Source: Halothermothrix sp. (GTDB taxonomy: Bacteria > Bacillota > Halanaerobiia > DY22613). From it: a stretch of 64,000 bases of DNA. Shown one piece after another: positions 1 to 9,204 of this stretch (positions are counted from its first letter, which is position 1; the number at the start of each line of letters is the position of its first letter). The notes below the pieces were generated by a model. The model saw only the letters and a program-made list of their open reading frames with translations, searched no databases and was not told where the DNA came from. Location of the stretch: contig JAENYK010000016.1 of the NCBI GenBank assembly GCA_016841825.1, positions 1-64,000 on the forward strand, written 5' to 3'. The translations under genes and the position numbers were made by a program.

Positions 1-60
1 GGCTGATTGCTATTCACTTTTCAAAGGTCATCTCCTGTCGCTTATTGTCGCGACTCTCAT
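1..60 (-). other. rRNA-operon-like leader with boxA-like element
   Basis: Read on the minus strand, positions 26-11 give CTTTGAAAAGTGAATA, which closely resembles the boxA/antitermination sequence found in Firmicute rRNA leaders and 16S-23S spacers (CTTTGAAAACTGAA). It lies just downstream of a strong promoter (61-89) and points off the left edge. I infer that a 16S rRNA gene begins to the left of position 1; none of the rRNA itself is visible. Confidence 0.5.
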
Positions 61-89
61 ATCTTATCATCTCTTTTTAAGATTGTCAA
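61..89 (-). promoter_or_regulatory. strong sigma-A promoter, probably of an rRNA operon
   Basis: On the minus strand there is TTGACA (89-84), a spacer of exactly 17 bases, and TAAGAT (66-61). The surroundings are A/T-rich upstream, as expected for an UP element. The promoter faces the boxA-like leader at 26-11 and no protein gene follows inside the window, so a stable-RNA operon is the best reading. Confidence 0.65.
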
Positions 90-740
90 GAACTTTTTAA
101 ATTCTTTTTTAAAAAGAACAGTCTAAAAAATATTCAGCTATACTATGTGGGGAATTTTATAAAAACTGCCAGAGATAAATTATTTCAAGGAATTCTACAA
201 GTGTGTTCGTTAGCGAATTCTTTAGTATGTCATATTCCCCATACTAGTATAAAAATAGGGATGACGTAAGTCAAGTATATTCTTCATAAATACACTGCAT
301 CACTGTCTTTTAAATTATATCTAAGTTCTATGACTCCCACTTCTATTAAGTGGGAGCTGCCCCATTCTACTTCAAGTAGGGTTTGAATCCCCATAGTTCA
401 GCTTTAGCTGAACGAGTTCACTAGCAAACTGTTTAGGTACTTCGACAATTTTAGTTCAGTTAAACCCGCTTGCAATTTCTAAATAATTCCTATATTATTC
501 TCCTGGTGGTTCATCTGTCACAATTAATTTAATTCGTTGAACATTTACTCTTTCCAAATCCTATCCACTTAAAGATATCAGAAAGCCTATTATCTCGGAA
601 TAGTCCACTGCTTTTTCATTCCAAACTTTCCATCTAACAATTTTTTTATAAATTTCAATTATCATATATAATAAATGCCTTTAGTATATGTACTAAGCAA
701 AACCATCAAATCTAAATATAGCTTCCAGAATACATCTGAA
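90..740. other. gene-free stretch containing an insertion-sequence remnant
   Basis: No supported gene lies here. The stretch contains the hairpin-rich remnant described at 325-440 and otherwise A/T-rich sequence with stops in all frames. It separates the end of the ABC exporter operon from the rRNA-type promoter. Confidence 0.5.
325..440 (-). mobile_element. remnant of an IS200/IS605-like right end
   Basis: Two neighbouring hairpins are visible: CTCCCACTT...AAGTGGGAG (333-356) and GTTCAGCTTTAGCTGAAC (397-416). Closely spaced hairpins of this style are typical of the right ends and omega-RNA region of IS200/IS605 elements. On the minus strand one frame reads like a short decayed protein tail (QTLLEVEW...HLIEVGVI), but stops interrupt it upstream and no transposase is present. 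The identification is by resemblance only. Confidence 0.35.
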
Positions 741-2501
741 TCAATGTTCATACCACTGTGCCTGAGATTTCAACAGAGCATGATACCTTCCTTCCAGAAT
801 CATCAGTTCTTTGTGTGTACCTTCCTCTACAATCTCCCCTTTTTCCATAACAATAATTCGATCTGCAATTTTAGTAGAACCTAATCTATGTGTCACAAAA
901 ATGCTTGTTTTACCAACACTTATCTCCTTAAAAGACTCAAAAACGTTTGCTTCCTCAATTGGGTCAATCGCTGCTGTAGGCTCATCTAATACAATTAGAT
1001 CATGAGGGCGATAGAGCCCACGTGCTATTGCAATACGCTGCCACTCTCCACCTGAGAGATCTTGTCCGCCGAACTCTCTAGATAAAATAGTTTCTGAATG
1101 GATGCTCAAATTGGCTAAACTTACACCCGCCTTGTCAAGAGCATCTTCGGTCATGGCTTTTGATGTAATATTGCTGATCTTAATATTATCTTCTGCCGAC
1201 AATTTATATTTCACAAAATCCTGAAATACTGCACTAATTCCATTGAATCTGGAAGTATCTGCATAGTAATTCAAAGGCTTATTACCATATTTCACAACTC
1301 CCTGTGTAGGATCATATAAACCCATGATTATTTTGGTCAATGTACTTTTCCCTGAACCATTTTCTCCCACAATAGCCAACGATGTTCCTGCTTTTATCGT
1401 AAGATTAATATTTTTAAGTGCTTTTTCTTTTGAATTTGGATAGGTAAAACACACATCTTGTAAATGGATGTCTTGAGCTTTTGAGATGGTATTCTTCTTA
1501 CCTGACCTATCATCGCCTTCAAGAAGTCTCACCAGAAAAGAAGTGTTCGCAATTCCAACTAACGCTTCTCCAATATCACTAATCGCTCTCCTAAACATGT
1601 TAGTGATTTTGGAAATCGAATAATATATGGCAGCAAACAGTCCAATTGATATAGTCCCTCTATATACATAATACACTAGCAATGCAAGTACACTTAAGAA
1701 ACCCGCTGCATTCAACAACTTCATCAACACTGATGTCTTAAGTATGCGTTTTTTTATAGCAATAAGTGCTTTACTGAATTCCCTATTTGACTCAGTAAAT
1801 AATTGATAGAAATATCCGAAGGAGTCGTTGAGAAAAGTCTCTTTTAAGTACTCTTTTGACAAGATACATCTTTCAAAATACCTGGTTTTTCTTCTCCGAT
1901 TCGCGATTTTATCCTCAAAATCAAAATTTTGCCTCATCCGGATCAGTTGTAATATTAATGTTGGGATAAAAATCAGCACAATTGTAAATCCCAGCATAGG
2001 CTTAATAGAGACAAGATAAACCATCAAACTCAGAATATAGGGCAAATATAGAAATAAGATCTGAACGATTACTCGCAGTCCATTTGGAGCGTCCTCACTA
2101 CCAAGAGTTGCTTTATGTAGTTCATCAATATTAGCTGCATTTTCAAACTCAATAGACCTCATATGATTAATACGTCCATGATGCAGAAATTTCATATATC
2201 CGCTTCCACGTCTCCAAAAATAACCCCTTACCAGATACTCCAACCATTCACCAACAGGAAATAAAACCAGAATTCCCAATAAAACCAGCATCGGCTTATA
2301 GATAAGTTCTACCGCAGCTCCAGTGGCAACATTAACTGCGCTATCGAACAATTCCTCTATTGTTATGATTTCAAGAAATCCAAGGCTGCTCATAAATAAC
2401 GAAGATATCACCAACACAACAAATGTAGCTGGACTGGCACGCCAGGTATATTTAATTAAGTTCGCCAGAATCTTAATAGCAGATATTTTCTTCTCTTTCA
2501 T
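741..2501 (-). CDS. ABC exporter half-transporter (TMD+NBD), subunit 2
   Basis: A 586-residue half-size ABC exporter with a six-helix membrane domain in roughly residues 20-310 and a nucleotide-binding domain from about 350. The Walker A (GENGSGKST), the signature (LSGGEWQR), the Walker B (LIVLDEPTAAIDP) and the switch histidine (VTHRLGS) all look intact. It would pump a substrate out across the cytoplasmic membrane, probably as a heterodimer with the product of the preceding gene, whose end it overlaps. I chose the ATG at 2501 (MKEKK) because the longer frame adds 15 residues lying inside the upstream gene and lacks a ribosome site. The substrate cannot be read from the sequence; drugs, lipids and peptides are all possible. 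It is the last gene of a six-gene operon. Confidence 0.9.
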   Translation of the reverse strand: MKEKKISAIKILANLIKYTWRASPATFVVLVISSLFMSSLGFLEIITIEELFDSAVNVATGAAVELIYKPMLVLLGILVLFPVGEWLEYLVRGYFWRRGSGYMKFLHHGRINHMRSIEFENAANIDELHKATLGSEDAPNGLRVIVQILFLYLPYILSLMVYLVSIKPMLGFTIVLIFIPTLILQLIRMRQNFDFEDKIANRRRKTRYFERCILSKEYLKETFLNDSFGYFYQLFTESNREFSKALIAIKKRILKTSVLMKLLNAAGFLSVLALLVYYVYRGTISIGLFAAIYYSISKITNMFRRAISDIGEALVGIANTSFLVRLLEGDDRSGKKNTISKAQDIHLQDVCFTYPNSKEKALKNINLTIKAGTSLAIVGENGSGKSTLTKIIMGLYDPTQGVVKYGNKPLNYYADTSRFNGISAVFQDFVKYKLSAEDNIKISNITSKAMTEDALDKAGVSLANLSIHSETILSREFGGQDLSGGEWQRIAIARGLYRPHDLIVLDEPTAAIDPIEEANVFESFKEISVGKTSIFVTHRLGSTKIADRIIVMEKGEIVEEGTHKELMILEGRYHALLKSQAQWYEH

Positions 2502-4281
2502 ACATCTCACTCTGCTTTCTATATAGTTTCGCATAGACGCTATCATTCTTCATCAGTTTCTGATGGATTCCCTTTTCAATGATTCTCCCCTGGTCAAGAA
2601 CAATAATTTCATCTGTTATTTTCGTGGAACCTAGCCTATGGCTGATCATAAACAGAGTCTTATCATGTGCTATCTCCAAAAAATGTTGATAAATCATACT
2701 TTCTGCTGTTGGACTTAAGCTGGCGGTGGGCTCATCCATGATCATAAAAGAGGAATCCTGATACAGTGCACGAGCAATCGCAACCCGCTGCCATTGTCCG
2801 CCGGAAATATCAACTCCGTTTTCATAAATTTTACCGAGCAAACTATCTTCTTTCATCGGCAGATCGTGGACTAAATCTTCTAATTCCATCTGTTTAATCA
2901 CTTTACTAATATCACCTTCCTTGTCATCAAAAGTGATATTCTCCTTAAACGAAACGTAGTATTTAGCAAAATCCTGAGACACTACTGAGAACATTTTACG
3001 TAACTCTGCAAATTCATATGATTTTAAATTTTTCCCATTTAATAAGATTTCACCTTCATAATCACGATATAGACCAACTATAATTTTTACTAATGTTGAT
3101 TTGCCAGCACCATTTAACCCGACTAACGAATACGATTTACCTCTTTGTAAGGACAAGTTAATTCCTTTTAGAATATAGTCTTCAGAATCCGTATATTTAA
3201 ACCAAAGATTTCGTATCTCAAGGCTTTCAAATGATATATCAGGTAATGTATCACATCCAATATTCTCAAAATCCAATCTGGTTCTCTTCAGCTGCATAAA
3301 CTCATTAAAATCTTTCGCATATTCATAATGCGTTGAAAATTGCAAAATCAATTCTGATGTCTGAAAAGCAACAATCTTACTTAAATTAATCATGCTGCCT
3401 ACTATAGAAGTGAACAGACCAACAGACAAAGCACCTCCTGATATTTGTCGTGACAGCACAAATATAATAAATATAGTATACATACTGATCGCGATATTTA
3501 CCATCGTACTGGCTAATGTTTCCCTTGCCAACACCCTGGTATTATAATTGGATCTATATAGATGTGCCTTTAAAAATCTTTGATTAAGCGTTGGGATAAA
3601 GCCAAAAAGGGATCTTTCATTAACTGTTTCCCTGTTTATCAATATTTCTGACAAATAATTCATCTGCCTGGTAATGAATCCGATCTTTTTATCTTCCTGA
3701 TAAATAACCCTGCCGTTTCTGAAAGTCAAAATAAAAGTTGGGATCATAATAGCTATATATACCAAAACAACCCACCAATTATATACTGCAACAGCATAAA
3801 GAACCCCAAATACCTGGATTATTACAGAGATCAAGGTATTGACGGAACGAGTTACCTTTGTGAGCTTTGCTTCTATATCTCCGGTCACTCTTAGTAACAG
3901 ATCTTGCACTGCAGTTGATTCAAACAGTAAGTAGTCAATGGAAAATTGCTTTTTAATAATATCTGGTTTTAACTTATTCCTCAAACCATCTTCTAACAGA
4001 TCGTAACTATATTGTCGAAAATCCTGTCCCAGTTGCGAATACAGATAGCCTAGAACCGTCAATCCCAGATAAATAAACATGGTCATCGTTTCTGGGTTTA
4101 GAGATATCATTGTCATGGCAGCATCTATAAATTTAGCCACAGTAAATAGCATAAATGGAACCATCAATCCATCAATGATAGTTAGTATCAAACATACTGT
4201 AAAATAAATCGGAGAATAGTGTGCACTCAATTTTATTAGAGATAGAATTTTAAATTTACTTTTTAGATAATTTAATTTCAT
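2473..4281 (-). CDS. ABC exporter half-transporter (TMD+NBD), subunit 1
   Basis: A 602-residue half-size exporter with membrane helices in about residues 20-320, then an ATPase domain with Walker A GLNGAGKST, signature ISGGQWQR and Walker B FMIMDEPTASLSP followed by the ISHRLGS histidine. Both ATP sites look catalytically competent, unlike many heterodimeric exporters in which one is degenerate. Its 3' end overlaps the next exporter gene, so the two are translationally coupled and probably form a heterodimer. The start at 4281 (MKLNY) is preferred over a GTG at 4302, whose Shine-Dalgarno would abut the start codon. The position downstream of two FtsX-type permeases suggests one export or envelope-stress function for the whole operon. 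The substrate is unknown. Confidence 0.9.
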   Translation of the reverse strand: MKLNYLKSKFKILSLIKLSAHYSPIYFTVCLILTIIDGLMVPFMLFTVAKFIDAAMTMISLNPETMTMFIYLGLTVLGYLYSQLGQDFRQYSYDLLEDGLRNKLKPDIIKKQFSIDYLLFESTAVQDLLLRVTGDIEAKLTKVTRSVNTLISVIIQVFGVLYAVAVYNWWVVLVYIAIMIPTFILTFRNGRVIYQEDKKIGFITRQMNYLSEILINRETVNERSLFGFIPTLNQRFLKAHLYRSNYNTRVLARETLASTMVNIAISMYTIFIIFVLSRQISGGALSVGLFTSIVGSMINLSKIVAFQTSELILQFSTHYEYAKDFNEFMQLKRTRLDFENIGCDTLPDISFESLEIRNLWFKYTDSEDYILKGINLSLQRGKSYSLVGLNGAGKSTLVKIIVGLYRDYEGEILLNGKNLKSYEFAELRKMFSVVSQDFAKYYVSFKENITFDDKEGDISKVIKQMELEDLVHDLPMKEDSLLGKIYENGVDISGGQWQRVAIARALYQDSSFMIMDEPTASLSPTAESMIYQHFLEIAHDKTLFMISHRLGSTKITDEIIVLDQGRIIEKGIHQKLMKNDSVYAKLYRKQSEMYEREENICY

Positions 4282-4298
4282 ATTAATACCACTCTCCC

Positions 4299-5552
4299 TC
4301 ACTCCTCCAAAGCTTCCACTGGAGCCATTCCCGCAGCCTGCACTGCCGGATACAGCCCAGAAAGCAGGCCGATCACCATACTTCCACCAATTGCAAACAA
4401 GATCACCCGCAAACTAACTTCCGTCGAAACCACGGTGAACTGTTGGAACAATTGGAGGATGAACTTATCCACTACAAACCGCACACTCCACATAGCCAGA
4501 ACGATTCCCAACAGACTTCCACTCAAAGACAGTATAACCGACTCACTCAAAACCTGCCTTACAATATTCAACCTATTTGCGCCTAACGCTCTGCGAAGTC
4601 CGATCTCCTTCGTTCTTTCCACAATGCTCACCAACATCATACTTAACACACCCACAAAACTGATGATAACTGCGATAAATGCAAAAGATCCGATAAATAT
4701 CCCAAATTTGACCGTAACCTCTTTCGTAATCTTCAAATCTTCACCGAATATCTCCCGAAACTGAACAAACTCTGGCCCTAAAGGCCCTGGAGTTGGAAAA
4801 TCCTCAGGAGTAGTCATTATTACTACCATATCCGCTACTTCCTGCTTCCCCTGGATATCTTTATTTGGAGCAAACTTCGCCCATAGATGGTTGAATTTAA
4901 CCTTTTCAATCCCGATAGAAGTATAGGGCATAAACAAGTGTAACCCCTTTTCCACTAGATGAGGTTGATCCTTAACCAAAAAGACACCAATAACCTCTAA
5001 TCTCTGTACAACTTTCTCCTCTTCCTTACGATAGATAAACTTACCTACTCCCGATTCTTCACCAAATAACAACCCGTTTGCCAGTTCAGATATTATGATC
5101 ACATCCTGCTTATTCCTTATATCAAGCTGTTGAAAAAATCTCCCATCAACCAATCGCAGATTCAGTAAACTCTCAAATCCACTGTCCACACCATAAATCT
5201 TATCATAAGAGTACCACACTCTATCTATCTCAAAAACACCTGCACCACTCTCCTGAACAATCATTGCAGTTTTAATATTTTCGCTGCCTTTAAGCATCCG
5301 TTCAACCATCTCTTTTGTAAAAACTTCCACCTTATAGTTAGTTACATTTTTTGGACTACCATAAAAATACTCATATCTAGCCTCATATACATCAGACTTC
5401 TCCAATGTTTCAACTCCACTGATAACATTTGACAAAAAGGTTAACACGATTGTGATAACCGCAACCCCTATACCTATCTGAAGTAGTGATAACAGAGTCC
5501 TGACAGGTTGCTTTTTCATCATCTTAAAGATAAACAACAAATTAGTAATCAC
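4299..5552 (-). CDS. FtsX/MacB-type ABC permease (second copy)
   Basis: A 417-residue permease of the MacB/FtsX superfamily. One N-terminal membrane helix (about residues 20-40) is followed by a large extracytoplasmic MacB-like domain (about 45-270) and three C-terminal helices, with the conserved FtsX stretch ERTKEIGLRRALGA preceding a helix. Family members use mechanotransmission to drive efflux or lipoprotein release, and need a separate LolD/MacB-type ATPase. No such stand-alone ATPase is present in this window. I chose GTG 5552 because AGGAGGT lies seven bases upstream; the longer frame would start inside that ribosome site. The gene lies 12 bases downstream of a paralogous permease and four bases' overlap or less from the exporter pair, so it is certainly in the same transcript. 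Confidence 0.85.
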   Translation of the reverse strand: MITNLLFIFKMMKKQPVRTLLSLLQIGIGVAVITIVLTFLSNVISGVETLEKSDVYEARYEYFYGSPKNVTNYKVEVFTKEMVERMLKGSENIKTAMIVQESGAGVFEIDRVWYSYDKIYGVDSGFESLLNLRLVDGRFFQQLDIRNKQDVIIISELANGLLFGEESGVGKFIYRKEEEKVVQRLEVIGVFLVKDQPHLVEKGLHLFMPYTSIGIEKVKFNHLWAKFAPNKDIQGKQEVADMVVIMTTPEDFPTPGPLGPEFVQFREIFGEDLKITKEVTVKFGIFIGSFAFIAVIISFVGVLSMMLVSIVERTKEIGLRRALGANRLNIVRQVLSESVILSLSGSLLGIVLAMWSVRFVVDKFILQLFQQFTVVSTEVSLRVILFAIGGSMVIGLLSGLYPAVQAAGMAPVEALEE

Positions 5553-5564
5553 TCGCCACACCTC

Positions 5565-6842
5565 CTACTCGCCTTTGATCACATCTACAGGATTTATTTG
5601 CGACGCTTGATATGCTGGATACAACCCAAACGCTACCCCAGTAAAAATCGCCAACCCTATTGCCACAAAAACAGTCATCAAAGATAAATATAAAGGAATC
5701 TGAATAAATTGTGATAATACCACCAATCCCCCATAGGCTAAGCCAAGACCTATAATCGAACCAAGCAAACCCAATAACACCGACTCTACTAAGAATAATT
5801 TAAAGATATCTAGCTTACTGGCTCCCAACGCCACCGATAATCCAATATATTTATTTCTTCGCAAAATCCTGGCCAGCATTAAGTTTAAGATATTGATTGA
5901 TGCAATTAACAGACCCGCTATGGCAAAAAATCCAATGACCTTGCTTATTAACACATTGGATTTGCTCACCCGATTCTTTTGTAGATAATCCCCTTTAATA
6001 TACACTTGACCAGCGTAATTATCATCAAGGTATCTCTTCAATCTTCCATAGACTGTTTGCACATTTTCATTTTTGGCAACAGTCACATAGATACAATTCA
6101 CGTTATCTGTAGTTCTAGACTCCTTTCCCTGCACATCTGTAAAATATGGCACAAAAACGTATCGATTAATCCTACCCAATTCTCCAATCCCCTCAACAAC
6201 ATTAACTCGATCAATAGGTTTAAAATTAACCACTCCAATAATCTGTAACCTCTGATATGTGGACCCAATTGGTTTAACATCATAACCAGGCGGATAGAAT
6301 GCCTGAGCCAGACTTTTCCCCATAACTGTCACTTCACTAGCTTCACTAACATCATGTTCAGCAAATACACTACCCATCTCAATCTCAGCCTCGATAACCT
6401 TAAAATACTCTGGAGTTACAAAGACTATTTTTTCCATATTCCCTTCAGCAGATAGGTCAATTCCAACCTGGGTTCCTAAATCCAAACTCTGCCCTTTCAC
6501 AAAACTGGATAACCAAATGTATTCTATACCAGGTATATCAGCTTCGCGCAGCTTCAAATAATCATCATACGTTAACTTCAACCGCTCTTCTTCGATTATT
6601 CCACCACGCCGGAGATTCTTCAATCCACCCTCACCTGTATCTATCATCGTTGTGAGCTGGAATATTCTAAAGCTAGGTGAATTAACATATTCTACAAATT
6701 GTCTTTCATACCCCTCAGTTAATCCAATTACCCCTGTGACTACTGCTATACCCAGAGCTATACCACATATAATCAAAAACGACTCTAAAAAATGCTTCCT
6801 AATCTGTTTAAAAGAAAATTGAAACATTTCTATAATTCCCAT
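5565..6842 (-). CDS. FtsX/MacB-type ABC permease (first copy)
   Basis: A 425-residue MacB/FtsX-type permease with the same plan as its downstream neighbour: an N-terminal helix (about residues 17-38), a large extracytoplasmic domain, then three helices with the conserved RRNKYIGLSVALGASK segment. The two permeases probably form a heterodimer. The ATG at 6842 has a GGGGG ribosome site about eight bases upstream, better than the GTG at 6848. The upstream 45-aa ORF ends in TGA at 6845, three bases before this start, so translation of the two is likely coupled. No dedicated MacB/LolD ATPase or membrane-fusion protein is seen nearby. Confidence 0.85.
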   Translation of the reverse strand: MGIIEMFQFSFKQIRKHFLESFLIICGIALGIAVVTGVIGLTEGYERQFVEYVNSPSFRIFQLTTMIDTGEGGLKNLRRGGIIEEERLKLTYDDYLKLREADIPGIEYIWLSSFVKGQSLDLGTQVGIDLSAEGNMEKIVFVTPEYFKVIEAEIEMGSVFAEHDVSEASEVTVMGKSLAQAFYPPGYDVKPIGSTYQRLQIIGVVNFKPIDRVNVVEGIGELGRINRYVFVPYFTDVQGKESRTTDNVNCIYVTVAKNENVQTVYGRLKRYLDDNYAGQVYIKGDYLQKNRVSKSNVLISKVIGFFAIAGLLIASINILNLMLARILRRNKYIGLSVALGASKLDIFKLFLVESVLLGLLGSIIGLGLAYGGLVVLSQFIQIPLYLSLMTVFVAIGLAIFTGVAFGLYPAYQASQINPVDVIKGE

Positions 6843-6844
6843 CT

Positions 6845-6982
6845 TCACATCCCCCTTCCCAAAGTAGAATCAATCCACTGACCCATACCACGTAAAACTA
6901 TATCCAAAATCGCTACTAAATTTTCCTTCAATGCTTTCAAAGAGATCTCACCGATTCTCGCCAAACTTTCCCCTTGAGACAT
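6845..6982 (-). CDS. unrecognised 45-aa amphipathic peptide in exporter operon
   Basis: A 45-codon ORF starting MSQGESLARIGEISLKALKE and ending DSTLGRGM. It begins five bases after the stop of the P-loop kinase gene and ends three bases before the first permease start, so it fills the gap exactly. AAGGTGG at the end of the kinase gene may be its ribosome site, though the spacing (about 13) is long. Residues 7-38 are dense in Leu/Ile/Val with charges spaced three to four apart, as in an amphipathic helix. Net charge is near zero, which argues against a typical cationic bacteriocin. It could be a small regulatory or membrane subunit, or the chance opening of a leader. No family is recognised. 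Confidence 0.4.
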   Translation of the reverse strand: MSQGESLARIGEISLKALKENLVAILDIVLRGMGQWIDSTLGRGM

Positions 6983-6987
6983 AATGT

Positions 6988-7509
6988 TTATTGTTCCACC
7001 TTAGTTTCAATAACCATATTCCAAATCTCCTCTGCAACTTCACTAACTTCTTTTCCTATAGTCTTAACTTCGATTCCGATATCACCAGATTGATTTGCTG
7101 CAGCAAGGATCTGGTTTAATTCAAGATAACGTTTCAATTCCCATTCTTTTTGGTCTGTACTTCTCTTCATGATCCTTTCCTTCTGTTCAGAATCAGAACA
7201 TGTGAGATAAAAAGTCTTCACCAGACAATTCAAGGCTACAAATTTGTCCACCAACTGTCGTAAACTATCTGGAGTTTCGAAAACATAGTTGATAATAAAA
7301 TGTTCATAGCCATTACACATATGAAATTTTACCAAAAATTCAATAGTCCTATATAAATATTCAATCCGTTCTTCATCATAAATATCAAAGGGATGGATTG
7401 CACCAATATAATCTCCATCAAGCATTATTGCCTTCTCAAACTTCTCCATTAACTCCCATGAGACTGAGGTTTTTCCAACCCCTACTGACCCATTAATAAT
7501 AATCACCAT
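6988..7509 (-). CDS. P-loop nucleotide kinase-like ATPase
   Basis: A 173-residue P-loop protein of the AAA_33/nucleotide-kinase type. The Walker A GSVGVGKTS sits at residues 7-15, a DGDYIG motif at about 31 resembles the substrate-binding DxD of small-molecule kinases, and the protein is as short as shikimate- or gluconate-kinase-like enzymes. The substrate cannot be told; it might phosphorylate a nucleoside, sugar or antibiotic. It is the first gene of the operon 7509-741. Its ribosome site (GAAGG) is modest. The association with efflux-type genes makes a resistance-related role possible but unproved. Confidence 0.75.
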   Translation of the reverse strand: MVIIINGSVGVGKTSVSWELMEKFEKAIMLDGDYIGAIHPFDIYDEERIEYLYRTIEFLVKFHMCNGYEHFIINYVFETPDSLRQLVDKFVALNCLVKTFYLTCSDSEQKERIMKRSTDQKEWELKRYLELNQILAAANQSGDIGIEVKTIGKEVSEVAEEIWNMVIETKVEQ

Positions 7510-8013
7510 AACTTTAACCTTCTTTCATCATCGTATTTTTTACCATCTCTCCGAAAGCATTACATCAACTAAAATTTGCCTTAAACATCGAGCAACCACA
7601 CTCCAAACGAAATCTATAAAGATCATTTACAATCATCTACCAAATAAGTCAGACAATTACCACAAAAGAGTCCATCAGTAGCTATTATAGAAAAATAGAA
7701 ATATAAGGTTAGCTTTACAATTAAGAAATTGACCATATAACATTTTTTACCTTCATATAATGAAAAGATTTTAGCTTTCGTTAATTATTTTTCTGTAATC
7801 TATGGATTCGCAACAAACAGAGTACAAATTTTATTCTCTTTGTGAACGATTTCAGTATGTTATGAATAAAGAATACTATTCAAAAAGCTAACTGAAAAAA
7901 TATCCAGCTAAGAGTTCATTAAACAATAAAAAGATATCATTATACGGGTTAATGCCTACATGTAATATAATAACTCGATTAATGTTGCTTTTTCTAAATG
8001 CAAATTTTCCTCA
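7510..8013. other. gene-free A/T-rich intergenic region
   Basis: About 500 bases between the exporter operon and the aminopeptidase terminator. I see no ORF with a credible ribosome site and no recognisable RNA. It should hold the minus-strand promoter of the 7509-741 operon, but no hexamer pair with good spacing stands out. Confidence 0.4.
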
Positions 8014-8057
8014 AAAAAGTAATCTAGCCGTACCATTCGGTACGGCTAGATTACTTT
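8014..8057 (-). terminator. Rho-independent terminator of M29 aminopeptidase gene
   Basis: A perfect 20-bp stem (8014-8033 with 8038-8057) with a four-base loop. On the minus strand the stem ends in a run of T. It lies 32 bases beyond the stop of the aminopeptidase gene. Because A/T pairs flank both sides it could also work in the other direction. Confidence 0.9.
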
Positions 8058-8088
8058 TAATGATTTCTTCCTTAATAATTATATCAAT

Positions 8089-9204
8089 CTATTTCAAATT
8101 CTCAGGATTTAATCCTTCCAACTCTTTAATGACAAACAATCCACCCTTCCGGATTAATTGCCCATCAAAGTACATCTCACCTCCACCATATTCTGGACGC
8201 TGGATACAAACCAGATCCCAGTGAATGGCAGAACGGTTACCGTTATCACATTCATCATAAGCAGCTCCAGGGGTAAAGTGGAAACTACCGGCAATTTTTT
8301 CATCAAAAAGTGTGTCTTTCATTGGCTTCAAAATATAAGGATTGACACCAATAGCAAATTCTCCAACATATCTAGCACCTTGATCGGTATCAAAAACCTT
8401 TGTGATCCTCTCAGTATCATTTGCTTCAGCATTAATGATCTTACCATCTTTAAATTCCAGGCGAACATTTTCATATGTAAATCCCTGATATAAAGCAGGA
8501 ACATTATATGTAATTACCCCATTAACTGAATCCTTGACGGGTGCTGTGAAAATCTCACCATCAGGAATATTGTAATTACCGGCACACTTCACAGACTTCA
8601 TCCCCACGATGCTAAATTCTAAATCTGTTCCGGGTCCAACTATCCGTACATGTTTAGTTTTGTCCATCAACTCTACCATAGGATCCATAGCTTTCGACAT
8701 CTTAGCGTAGTCTAAATTACATACATCAAAATAAAAATCTTCAAAAGCCTCGGTACTCATATTGGCTGATTGAGCCATTGAATGGCTTGGATATCTTAAA
8801 ACACACCATTTAGTCTTGGGAACACGAACTTCTCCGTGAATGGGTTTATTATAAAACTCCATATAAAGTTTCATCTTATCTCCCAGAATATCAGCCCATT
8901 GATTAGTGTTGTTACCAGAACGAAGCCCGATATAAGCATCCATCTCTTTCATTCGATCTACTTCAAATTTAGCGATCAATTCTAATTGTTCCCTAGTAAC
9001 ACCTTTCAGAAGTTCTCTCCATAACACCTTGTCCTTAACCGTTAACAGCGGAACTCCACCAGCTTCATATGTAGCCTTAATCAACTCCTGGGCCAGCGGG
9101 ATCTCCAGCCCTATTACCTCAATCAAAATTTTCTCACCAGGCTGCAAATCAACAGAATAGTTAATTAGGTTCTTTGCTAACTCGGTAAATCTTGGATCAC
9201 GCAT
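8089..9204 (-). CDS. M29-family (thermophilic) metal-dependent aminopeptidase
   Basis: A 371-residue protein that reads as a peptidase family M29 aminopeptidase (AmpS/AmpT type). These cytoplasmic enzymes remove N-terminal residues from peptides using two metal ions. The N-terminal half carries the family segments YSVDLQPGEKILIE and LWRELLKG. The C-terminal metal site region is visible as GEFAIGVNP, the FHFTPGAAYDE stretch and HWDLVCI, containing the Glu, His and Asp ligands expected for the family. Length is normal (about 370-410). The start has a GGGGG ribosome site. It is monocistronic, with its own terminator at 8014-8057. Its role is probably peptide turnover. Confidence 0.9.
   Translation of the reverse strand: MRDPRFTELAKNLINYSVDLQPGEKILIEVIGLEIPLAQELIKATYEAGGVPLLTVKDKVLWRELLKGVTREQLELIAKFEVDRMKEMDAYIGLRSGNNTNQWADILGDKMKLYMEFYNKPIHGEVRVPKTKWCVLRYPSHSMAQSANMSTEAFEDFYFDVCNLDYAKMSKAMDPMVELMDKTKHVRIVGPGTDLEFSIVGMKSVKCAGNYNIPDGEIFTAPVKDSVNGVITYNVPALYQGFTYENVRLEFKDGKIINAEANDTERITKVFDTDQGARYVGEFAIGVNPYILKPMKDTLFDEKIAGSFHFTPGAAYDECDNGNRSAIHWDLVCIQRPEYGGGEMYFDGQLIRKGGLFVIKELEGLNPENLK

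Noticed and set aside
675-884. A plus-strand 69-codon ORF at the end of the exporter operon
   Set aside because: It overlaps the 3' end of the exporter gene, has no ribosome site and no recognisable content.
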